NCBI GenBank assembly: GCA_027488855.1
Contig: JAIYAV010000310.1
Coordinates: 1-62,346, forward strand
Reading direction: 5' to 3'
From: Saprospiraceae bacterium
GTDB taxonomy: Bacteria > Bacteroidota > Bacteroidia > Chitinophagales > Saprospiraceae
DNA length: 62,346 nucleotides
In this document: in pieces, positions 1 through 6,863 of the stretch
How the letters are laid out: each line of letters opens with the position of its first letter
How positions within the stretch are numbered: position 1 is the first letter of the stretch
Notes under the pieces: model-generated
Seen by the model: only the letters and a program-made list of their open reading frames with translations
What the model was told of the DNA's origin: nothing
The model's database searches: none
Translations under genes and position numbers: made by a program

Positions 1-29
1 GGGGTAAATAGTTGGGTCAAATTGGCGGC

Positions 30-182
30 AACCACGGCAGTGGTTGAACTCAATTGAGCAAAAAGTTCAACCGCATCCGCGGTTGCGGGACCTTTTGCTA
101 CCAAAATGACCCCGGACGACCGGGGCTATTATGAATTCAACCGCATCCGCGGTTTATCATACCAAAAATTCGGGATGACTCA
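30..182. repeat. CCGCGG-rich palindromic repeat cluster, left of glycosyltransferase
   Basis: Non-coding stretch built of short palindromic units: AACCACGGCAGTGGTTGAA, two copies of TTCAACCGCATCCGCGGTT, and a CCCCGGACGACCGGGG hairpin. It closes with ATTCGGGATGAC, a tail also found at the end of the cluster at 1506-1704 on the other side of the next gene. This looks like a REP/MITE-like intergenic element. No gene is seen in 1-244. Confidence 0.7.
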
Positions 183-244
183 TGTTTGGTGGTTGATTGA
201 ATTTATGAAATTTTGTTGGAATACATAGAACCTAGAGCCCTCTT

Positions 245-1447
245 ATGAACATCCTCCAATTGTGCAAAAAATTCCCCTTTCCACTCAAAGAAGGGGAAGC
301 CATCGCGGTATATTACCTCAGTAGAGGCCTAGTAGAGCAAGGCTGTACGGTAGATTTGCTGACGATGAACACCAGTAAACACCATTATTCGCAATCGGAA
401 TGGCCACAGGAATTTGCCCATTATCGGGAAGTCCAGGCTGTGGATGTAGACAACCATCTCAGCATTGGCGGGGCCTTGAGCAACCTTTTTTCCCGCAGTC
501 CCTACCATGTTTCCCGATTTGATACCCCCGAATTTGCAGCGGCACTCACTGCGTTATTGGAAAAAAATCAGTACGACGCCATCCTGCTCGAAACCCTATA
601 TTTGGCCCCTTACATACCATTGATACGGGCTAAGAGCAAGGCCGTGGTAGTCATGCGCAGCCACAATGTGGAGTTTGCCATTTGGGAACGCGTCACTGCC
701 CATACCCGGTCTGCCCTCAAACGTCGGTATCTGCATTACCTCACCCAAAAACTGCGGCGCTTTGAGATCGAACAATTGAACAACTATGACTTATTGGCAC
801 CCGTTTCCGATTACGACTTGCAGGTATTCAAAGCGCTGGGGTACACGGGCTATCATTTGGTGGCACCCATTGGTCTGGATATAGAAGCGTATGTTGCAAA
901 ACCTTTGGAAAAAAACGAGGCAACTAAACTTGGGTTTATCGGTTCATTAGATTGGATGCCCAATCAGGAAGGGCTGCAATGGTTTTTGCAAAAAGTATGG
1001 CCATTGTTGCAAAGTCGCTTTCCCAGCCTTGTGTTTGACATTGCTGGACGGAATGCCCCACAAGGTTTTTTGCAGGAAAAAATCCCTGGAGTGCAGTTCC
1101 TGGGAGAAGTACCCAACGCTGCAGATTTTGTTGCCGCCCATGCTGTTTCCCTTGCCCCTTTGCGCTCGGGGAGTGGCTTGAAGGTAAAAGTATTGGAAGC
1201 CATGGCTCTGGGACGGGTAGTATTGGGAACATCGATTGCACTGGAAGGAATCCCAGCACAGGACGGTCGCCAAGTGTTACTGGCCAATACGCCAGAAGAT
1301 TTTGTCAGGCAAGTAAGTTTACTGCTGGAAAAACCCGAACTGGGGACGCAATTGGGTGCAGCTGCACGGGATTTGATCCAATCAGCTTTTGATTACCGCG
1401 ATGTGGCTCGTAAAATGATTGCAAGTATCGCAAGAATAGGGGCATAA
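245..1447 (+). CDS. Glycosyltransferase family 4 (GT-B fold)
   Basis: Probable sugar-nucleotide-dependent glycosyltransferase acting at the cytoplasmic face in polysaccharide or glycolipid synthesis; donor and acceptor cannot be read from sequence. The 400 residues show a GT-B layout: the N-terminal half opens MNILQLCKKFPFPLKEGEA and has MRSHNVE near residue 138, and the C-terminal half begins LGFIGSLDWMPN near 228. The nucleotide-binding signature LRSGSGLKVKVLEAMALG lies around 305-325, followed by LEGIPA. No signal peptide or membrane segment is seen. The ATG at 245 is the natural start. The gene stands alone between two homologous palindromic repeat clusters, so its neighbours do not help to define its role. 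Confidence 0.9.
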   Translation: MNILQLCKKFPFPLKEGEAIAVYYLSRGLVEQGCTVDLLTMNTSKHHYSQSEWPQEFAHYREVQAVDVDNHLSIGGALSNLFSRSPYHVSRFDTPEFAAALTALLEKNQYDAILLETLYLAPYIPLIRAKSKAVVVMRSHNVEFAIWERVTAHTRSALKRRYLHYLTQKLRRFEIEQLNNYDLLAPVSDYDLQVFKALGYTGYHLVAPIGLDIEAYVAKPLEKNEATKLGFIGSLDWMPNQEGLQWFLQKVWPLLQSRFPSLVFDIAGRNAPQGFLQEKIPGVQFLGEVPNAADFVAAHAVSLAPLRSGSGLKVKVLEAMALGRVVLGTSIALEGIPAQDGRQVLLANTPEDFVRQVSLLLEKPELGTQLGAAARDLIQSAFDYRDVARKMIASIARIGA

Positions 1448-1505
1448 AAACATGAACCATCCCAAATTTTAGTTAAAGAAAGTAATTAGAATCACGGAGT
1501 GATTC

Positions 1506-1704
1506 AATCTTGCATAGCCGCGGTCGTCCGCGGTAAAATGGGTAGAGGAATGTTTCACAACCGCGGCAGCGGTTGAACAAATTGAGACAAAATTCAACCG
1601 CTACCGCGGTTGCTAAGCCTCCAAAAACCCTTAAGCCCGCGGACGACCGCGGCTATGCAAGATTCAACCGCTGCCGCGGTTAGTGCGTCAAAATTCGGGA
1701 TGAC
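1506..1704. repeat. Nested palindromic repeat cluster, right of glycosyltransferase
   Basis: Positions 1506-1533 and 1637-1664 form a perfect 28-bp inverted repeat, each arm itself containing a CCGCGG-nACGA/TCGTn-CCGCGG palindrome. Between and after them lie three more palindromic units of the type TTCAACCGCTnCCGCGGTT. The cluster ends with AAAATTCGGGATGAC, the same tail as the cluster at 30-182, so the two are members of one repeat family. Nothing protein-coding is seen in 1448-1736. Confidence 0.8.
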
Positions 1705-1736
1705 GAACTGTTTGCCCCACTATATAGCTTAATTGT

Positions 1737-2567
1737 ATGGAAAATAATGTGTTTGAAACTGGGCGCTGGACTAGTTTTTCTTATGCGGATGAAAACGACC
1801 CCTGGTGGAAAAAAAGGTTAATTGAAGCCGTAGAGTTTTCTACTGGCCGAGCTACAATTGAACGTTTGTACAACCGAATTCGCAACCTGGACGTGCCCGC
1901 CAAATCCTTGTGGGGACTAGGTTTGGAACAGCTGCAAATCGACATGTTGTACGACCGGGAAAAACTAATGGGCATGCCCCAAACTGGCCCTTTGGTGTTT
2001 ATCTCCAATCACCCTTTTGGCATTGTTGATGGCCTGATGCTGGCTGCCCTGGTGGCAGAATTGCGGGATGAATTCGTTTTTTTAGTCAACGAAGTCCTTA
2101 CCCGCGACGAGCGTCTTAAACCTTTTTTATTGCCCATCGACTTTAGAGAAACCAAAGAGGCCCTGCGCACCAATCTGAATTCCCGGGAAAAAGCCATCGA
2201 ACGCCTCAAAGCTGGCGAAGCATTGGCCATTTTTCCAGCTGGTGCAGTCTCCACCTCCAAAACCTATTTCGGCCCAGCCGAAGACATGGAGTGGAAAAAC
2301 TTCGTCCTCAAACTGGTACAACAATCTCGTGCTACCGTAGTCCCCTTATACATCGAAGGGCAAAACAGCCGGATGTTTCAAGTGGTCAGCCAATTCAGTA
2401 TGGCCTTGCGTTTGGGGATGCTGTTGTACGAAGCCACCAATAAAATGAAGCGCCAAATTCGGGTGCACATCGGCGATCCGATTGCATACGATGAGTTGGA
2501 ACATTCTTGTACCCGGCCTGAAATGCTGGGGTATTTGCGGAAAAAAGTTGAATCGTTGAAACCATAA
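1737..2567 (+). CDS. Lysophospholipid / glycerolipid acyltransferase (PlsC-like)
   Basis: Probable membrane-associated acyltransferase that adds an acyl chain to a lysolipid or related acceptor. The 276 residues carry the family hallmarks: SNHPFGIVDGL near residue 88, corresponding to the NHPFGG(I/V)(D/E)G variant of the H-x4-D box seen in haemolysin/OlsA-like members, and IFPAGAVST near 164, the substrate-binding FPEG-type block. No clear transmembrane helix is seen. Its TAA stop at 2565-2567 abuts the ATG of serC with no intervening base, so the two are almost surely co-translated. Acyl-acceptor specificity is not determined. Confidence 0.85.
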   Translation: MENNVFETGRWTSFSYADENDPWWKKRLIEAVEFSTGRATIERLYNRIRNLDVPAKSLWGLGLEQLQIDMLYDREKLMGMPQTGPLVFISNHPFGIVDGLMLAALVAELRDEFVFLVNEVLTRDERLKPFLLPIDFRETKEALRTNLNSREKAIERLKAGEALAIFPAGAVSTSKTYFGPAEDMEWKNFVLKLVQQSRATVVPLYIEGQNSRMFQVVSQFSMALRLGMLLYEATNKMKRQIRVHIGDPIAYDELEHSCTRPEMLGYLRKKVESLKP

Positions 2568-3638
2568 ATGAAAAAGCACAATTTCAACCCAGGCCCAGCC
2601 ACCATCCCTCCTTCCGTGCTGGAAGAGGCGGCCCAGGGCTTACTCGAATACCATGGCTCAGGTTTGTCCTTTGCTGAAATGAGCCACCGGGCGCCACAAG
2701 TGATGGCCGTGGTGGAAGAAGCCAGCGCATTGGTCAAAACCCTCTACGGCTTTGGCGACCAATACGAAGTCATCTGGATGCAAGGCGGCGCATCCGCTCA
2801 ATTGGCCATTGCACCAATGAATCTCTTGGATGAAGAACACTCCGTTGCCCTGATCAATACGGGTTATTGGGCTACCAAAGCCATTAAAGCTGCTGGAGAA
2901 ATTGGCCGGGTGGCCGTTTTAGCCAGCTCTGAGCAGAGCCGTTTTGATCACATTCCCAAAAATTGGACCTTACCCGCCGATGCCCAATACCTGCATTTGA
3001 TTTCCAACGAGACCATCGACGGCAACCAATGGCAAGAGTATCCAGATGTGGCCGTGCCCATCGTAGCGGACATGACCTCCGATTTTTTGACCCGCCCTTT
3101 GCCCCTTGAAAAGTTTGGATTGATTTTTGCCAGTGCCCAAAAGAACTTTGGCATAGCTGGGACTACTTGTGTGGTAATCAACAAAGACTGGTTATATGAA
3201 CGCAAAAAGCGGGCGATTCCAACAATATTTGATTATCAAACCCACATCGAAACGCAATCTTTGTACCATACTGCACCAACTTTCCCGATTTACGTGGCTT
3301 GTTTGGCGCTCCGTTGGACATTGGCCCAGGGAGGCCTGGCGGCAATGGCGCAACGCAATGCTGAAAAGGCCGCGCTTTTGTATGGGGAAATTGACGCTAA
3401 CCCATTGTTCGAGGGGAGTGTACAAACCGCCGATCGTTCGCTGATGAATGCTTGTTTCCGCATCACCAAACCAGAATTAGAAGAAGTTTTTTTGAACTTT
3501 ACTGCCCAACACGACGTGGTGGGAATCAAAGGGTTCCCCACAGTGGGTGGCTTTCGGGCCTCGATGTACAATGCTTTGCACTTGGAAAGTGTGCAGGTAT
3601 TGGTAGATTTGATGCGCGATTTCGCCCAGCACCATTGA
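2568..3638 (+). CDS. serC: Phosphoserine aminotransferase
   Basis: PLP enzyme that converts 3-phosphohydroxypyruvate and glutamate to O-phosphoserine and 2-oxoglutarate (serine synthesis; the 4-phosphohydroxythreonine reaction of B6 synthesis is also possible). The N-terminus MKKHNFNPGPATIPPSVL and the run MQGGASAQLA are typical of SerC. The Schiff-base lysine lies in FASAQKNFGIAG about residue 195. The length of 356 residues is normal for the family. The start codon touches the stop codon of the acyltransferase upstream. No serA (phosphoglycerate dehydrogenase) lies in the window. A long inverted repeat begins 7 nt after its stop. Confidence 0.96.
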   Translation: MKKHNFNPGPATIPPSVLEEAAQGLLEYHGSGLSFAEMSHRAPQVMAVVEEASALVKTLYGFGDQYEVIWMQGGASAQLAIAPMNLLDEEHSVALINTGYWATKAIKAAGEIGRVAVLASSEQSRFDHIPKNWTLPADAQYLHLISNETIDGNQWQEYPDVAVPIVADMTSDFLTRPLPLEKFGLIFASAQKNFGIAGTTCVVINKDWLYERKKRAIPTIFDYQTHIETQSLYHTAPTFPIYVACLALRWTLAQGGLAAMAQRNAEKAALLYGEIDANPLFEGSVQTADRSLMNACFRITKPELEEVFLNFTAQHDVVGIKGFPTVGGFRASMYNALHLESVQVLVDLMRDFAQHH

Positions 3639-3644
3639 GTGTTG

Positions 3645-3741
3645 CGCCCTAAGGTGTTCTTAGGTGCCTTAGGTGGTTCATAAAAAAACTTAGACAGTTT
3701 ATATTTGAACCACCTAAGACACCTAAGAACACCTTAGGGCG
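3645..3741. repeat. Long inverted repeat downstream of serC
   Basis: Arms 3645-3680 and 3706-3741 pair at 35 of 36 positions around a 25-nt loop. The loop carries ACTTAGACA (3688-3696), which also occurs in the loops of the elements at 35606, 37441 and 45182. Each arm is made of repeated CCTAAG/CTTAGG units. It could act as a terminator or as an mRNA 3'-end stabiliser for serC; no T-tract follows directly. Confidence 0.85.
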
Positions 3742-3776
3742 GAGTATCTAAAATAGAGCCTGATAATTTTTAAACC

Positions 3777-4931
3777 ATGCTGAGTTGCCAAAAATCCCTC
3801 TTCAGTATTTCCGATGAAATCACTTACCTCAACTGCGCCTACATGTCGCCCCAACTCAAACAAGTGGAGCGCATCGGCCAAGAAATGGTGACTCGAAAAA
3901 GCCAGCCCTGGCTGATCCAACCCGATGATTTTTTCAAACCCGGCGAAGCACTCAAATCTGCCTTCGCCCGCCTGATCAATACCCCAGAAAAAGACCGCAT
4001 CGCCGTGATTCCCTCCGTATCTTATGGTTTGGGAACGGTGGCCCGCAACCTGAACCTGAAACCCGGCCAAAACGTCATCGTCGCCGAAGCACAATTTCCC
4101 AGCAATTATTACGCCTGGAGTCGGGTAGTATCGGAAAGTGGCGCTGAAATGAAAGTGGTCAAAGCGCCCACGGGAAGCCCCCGCAGTACCTTATGGACCG
4201 AGGCCATCCTACAGGCCATTGACGCCAATACTGCGATGGTCGCCCTGGGGAATGTGCACTGGGCGGATGGCACCTTGTACGATTTGAAACACATCCGGGT
4301 TCGTACCGAAGAGGTTGGTGCCCTGCTGGTGATCGATGGAACCCAATCGGTGGGAGCGCTCCCCTTGGATATCAGTGAATTGCGCTTGGATGCCCTGGTA
4401 TGCGGAGGCTACAAGTGGCTCATGGGGCCTTATACACTAGGGGTGGCGTATTACGGCCCGCGTTTTGACAACGGCATCCCTTTGGAAGAAAACTGGATCA
4501 ACCGCCTGAACAGTGAAGATTTTAACGGCCTGATCAATTACCGCGACGAATACAAACCCCAGGCTGGGCGCTACATGATGGGGGAACAAAGCAACTTTGT
4601 ACTTGCCCCCATGTTGACCGCTGCCATAGAACAATTGTTGGAATGGGGAGTGGCGAATGTGCAGGAGTATTGTAAGCGTATTTCCGCCAATGCCATCGAG
4701 GACTTGCGGGAAATGGGCTGCCAAATCGACCCCAATACACACCTTGCGCATCACCTGATCGGGGTGCGGCTACCCGAGGGTATGGACATGCCACGCTTAC
4801 AGGCGGAGTTCAAAAAACGTCGGGTTTTTGTGTCGACCCGGGGAAATGCAATTCGGGTAGCGCCGAATGTGTACAATACGCCGGATGATTTTGAGGTGTT
4901 GTTGGATTGTTTTCGGGAGGTGCGGAGGTAG
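3777..4931 (+). CDS. Class V aminotransferase (cysteine desulfurase-like fold)
   Basis: PLP-dependent fold-type I enzyme of 384 residues. The probable PLP lysine is K213 in CGGYKWLMGP. The preceding VIDGTQSVGALPLD supplies the cofactor-binding aspartate, and HWADGTLYDL lies near residue 171. These features place it in the aminotransferase class V / isopenicillin-N-epimerase-like group. A catalytic cysteine loop typical of IscS/SufS is not obvious, so a sulfur-transfer role is not claimed; substrate unknown. No signal peptide. It follows the serC palindrome after 35 nt and is probably transcribed separately. Confidence 0.85.
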   Translation: MLSCQKSLFSISDEITYLNCAYMSPQLKQVERIGQEMVTRKSQPWLIQPDDFFKPGEALKSAFARLINTPEKDRIAVIPSVSYGLGTVARNLNLKPGQNVIVAEAQFPSNYYAWSRVVSESGAEMKVVKAPTGSPRSTLWTEAILQAIDANTAMVALGNVHWADGTLYDLKHIRVRTEEVGALLVIDGTQSVGALPLDISELRLDALVCGGYKWLMGPYTLGVAYYGPRFDNGIPLEENWINRLNSEDFNGLINYRDEYKPQAGRYMMGEQSNFVLAPMLTAAIEQLLEWGVANVQEYCKRISANAIEDLREMGCQIDPNTHLAHHLIGVRLPEGMDMPRLQAEFKKRRVFVSTRGNAIRVAPNVYNTPDDFEVLLDCFREVRR

Positions 4932-4987
4932 TTGGTTTTTGTGTGACACAATGTTTTTTTGAAAAAAACGAAAGCGGCATTTTTTTA

Positions 4988-5025
4988 GCACAAAGAACAC
5001 AGTGGAGGGCACAAAGGGCACAAAG
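4988..5025. repeat. Short GCACAAAG repeat in the hemE upstream region
   Basis: GCACAAAG occurs three times at 4988, 5009 and 5018 in the spacer between the aminotransferase and hemE. The spacer (4932-5168) is otherwise AT-rich and non-coding. The repeats might be a regulator site or simple sequence drift; no function is assigned. Confidence 0.35.
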
Positions 5026-5168
5026 TTGGACGTTGACGGTGCTTTTTGTTCACAGTATGGTTTATCAATAAAGCAAAATTTACATTTTCCCCACATTTCC
5101 CAAAAAAAACACTCTTCTAACCAAATACCCCCAAAAAATCCCTATCATTGCGGGACACAGCAACAAAC

Positions 5169-6212
5169 ATGACCGAAACAGCCGCAACACTGCAAAACGA
5201 CATCTTCCTACGCGTGGCCAATGGTGAAAGCACCGATCGCCCTCCCATTTGGCTCATGCGGCAAGCTGGCCGGGTATTGCCACAATACCGTGCTTTACGC
5301 GCCCAATTCGCGGGTTTTCGCGAGTTTTTGTTTCATCCAGCTGCCGCCGCCGAGGCTACCATCCAGCCCATTGACGAGTTGGGGGTAGATGCCGCGATCA
5401 TCTTTTCCGACATTTTGGTGGTGCCCGAAGCCATGGGCCTACCTTATGATATGGTGGAAAAACGGGGCCCTCTGTTCCCCAAAACCATCCAAACGGCACA
5501 AGACATCACCGACCTGATTAGCGGTGAAGCCGCCGCCGACAATATGGAGTACGTGTACGAAGCCCTGCGCATCACAAAGCGGGAGTTGAACGGGCGTGTG
5601 CCACTCATCGGTTTTGCCGGAGCACCCTGGACCATTTTCGCCTACATGGTGGAGGGGCAGGGGAGTAAAACTTTTGCCCAAGCCAAAAAGTTTTTGTACC
5701 GCGAACCAGCTTTGTCTCACCTATTGCTGGAGCGCATCACCGATACCACCATTGCTTACCTCAAGCGCAAAATTGCCAATGGGGCTGACTTAATTCAATT
5801 GTTTGATTCCTGGGCGGGTATCCTTAGCCCGGCGCAGTACCAAGAATTTGCGACGCGTTACATCCGCAAAATTTGTGACGCAATTACGGAAGTGCCAGTG
5901 ACTGTATTTTCCAAAGGCGCCTGGTTTGCTCTCGAAGACATTGCTGCCCTCAATTGCCAGGTGATTGGCCTGGACTGGAACATCACGCCACAGGAGGCGC
6001 GGGCCAGGGTAGGGGAGCGTCCAGTGCTGCAAGGTAATTTAGATCCTTGTTTCCTCTATGCCGATCATGACACCATTCGGGCAGGTGCCTTACAAATGGT
6101 GCAGGATTTTGGCCCCAAACACATCGTCAACCTGGGCCACGGATTGTATCCTGACCTCGATCTAGAATCGGTTCGGGTATTTGTAGATACCATCAAAGCT
6201 TATCGATATTGA
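5169..6212 (+). CDS. hemE: Uroporphyrinogen decarboxylase
   Basis: Cytoplasmic haem-biosynthesis enzyme that removes four carboxyl groups from uroporphyrinogen III to give coproporphyrinogen III. Seen: RPPIWLMRQAGRVLPQYR at about 24-41 (substrate-binding arginines), a FSDIL block near 80 with the catalytic aspartate, GFAGAPWTIFAYM near 146, and NLGHGLYPD near 321. The 347 residues fit the family. The open frame extends to a TTG at 5148, but that TTG lies inside TATCATTG, which resembles the Bacteroidota -7 promoter element TAnnTTTG, so the ATG at 5169 is preferred. A half-copy of a stop-codon-linked hairpin family begins directly after its stop. Confidence 0.96.
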   Translation: MTETAATLQNDIFLRVANGESTDRPPIWLMRQAGRVLPQYRALRAQFAGFREFLFHPAAAAEATIQPIDELGVDAAIIFSDILVVPEAMGLPYDMVEKRGPLFPKTIQTAQDITDLISGEAAADNMEYVYEALRITKRELNGRVPLIGFAGAPWTIFAYMVEGQGSKTFAQAKKFLYREPALSHLLLERITDTTIAYLKRKIANGADLIQLFDSWAGILSPAQYQEFATRYIRKICDAITEVPVTVFSKGAWFALEDIAALNCQVIGLDWNITPQEARARVGERPVLQGNLDPCFLYADHDTIRAGALQMVQDFGPKHIVNLGHGLYPDLDLESVRVFVDTIKAYRY

Positions 6213-6234
6213 GTTGAGAAGTTGAGGCTGCCGC
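6213..6234. repeat. Solo half of the ACTTAGACA hairpin family
   Basis: The bases immediately after the hemE stop match the left arm of the element at 35606 (GTTGAGAAGTTGAGGCT, then GCCGC instead of ACCGC). There is no complementary right arm. It looks like a decayed or truncated copy. Confidence 0.45.
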
Positions 6235-6359
6235 CGCGCCTCACACCTCCACACTCACACTGCCACACCCACACCCAATTTTCTGGCTCCCTCCTTTGTA
6301 TACTTTTTGCGTTAATGCACTGTTTTTCTTGAAAGTAACGTGTTAAAAAATGTTCCACC

Positions 6360-6776
6360 ATGAGACAAACACCTTTTCTCTTGTTGGGGGTTGGTCTGCT
6401 TGTTCAGTTTTGTCAAAACCCCAAACAGGCCCCAGAAATCGAAGCAAAAGCCCTTGAACCCGCTGTGGTTAAATTCGCTTGCAGAGGAATTAGTCCGGTA
6501 TTGTGGCTGGTCGACATTTATCCCGATAGCATCGTGTATGAACGAGGAGGAGGAAAAAAACTCGTTTACCTAAAACGGATGGAAGAGCACAAAGGGGACA
6601 CTACTGTTTTTAACACCAAGTTGACTCTTTACGACAAAGAAAGTGAAATGACCATCAAAATCATTGCTGATTCTTGTAGCATTGGCGAAGATGCTCCCAA
6701 GTTCCCGTATACCGCCATCATTGAACGGGACGGAGATGTGCTGAATGGTTGTGCCGCCGGGGTAGCGCCTAAGTAA
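6360..6776 (+). CDS. Small exported protein of unknown function
   Basis: 138 residues. A hydrophobic N-terminus (FLLLGVGLLVQFC) ends at C18, so it may be a lipoprotein, although VQFC is a poor lipobox. The rest has paired cysteines: FACRG near 40 and DSCSIG and LNGCAAG toward the end. The tail FPYTAIIERDG...GC resembles small periplasmic proteins of the COG3650 type, which is a weak resemblance only. It ends 87 nt before the start of the propeller kinase. Function unknown. Confidence 0.7.
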   Translation: MRQTPFLLLGVGLLVQFCQNPKQAPEIEAKALEPAVVKFACRGISPVLWLVDIYPDSIVYERGGGKKLVYLKRMEEHKGDTTVFNTKLTLYDKESEMTIKIIADSCSIGEDAPKFPYTAIIERDGDVLNGCAAGVAPK

Positions 6777-6863
6777 TTTTGTAGCGCTTGTTTGATTTAG
6801 CGTGCGGGTTCCTTGAGTTTACGCTGGATTCACTTTTTAAAAAAGCACTATCTTGGATGCCGC

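Noticed and set aside
1506-1704. Possible CRISPR array
   Set aside because: Repeats are palindromic, irregularly spaced and without unique spacers or cas genes.
5148-5168. TTG at 5148 as the start of hemE
   Set aside because: It lies in a TAnnTTTG-like element, and the ATG at 5169 gives the usual HemE N-terminus.
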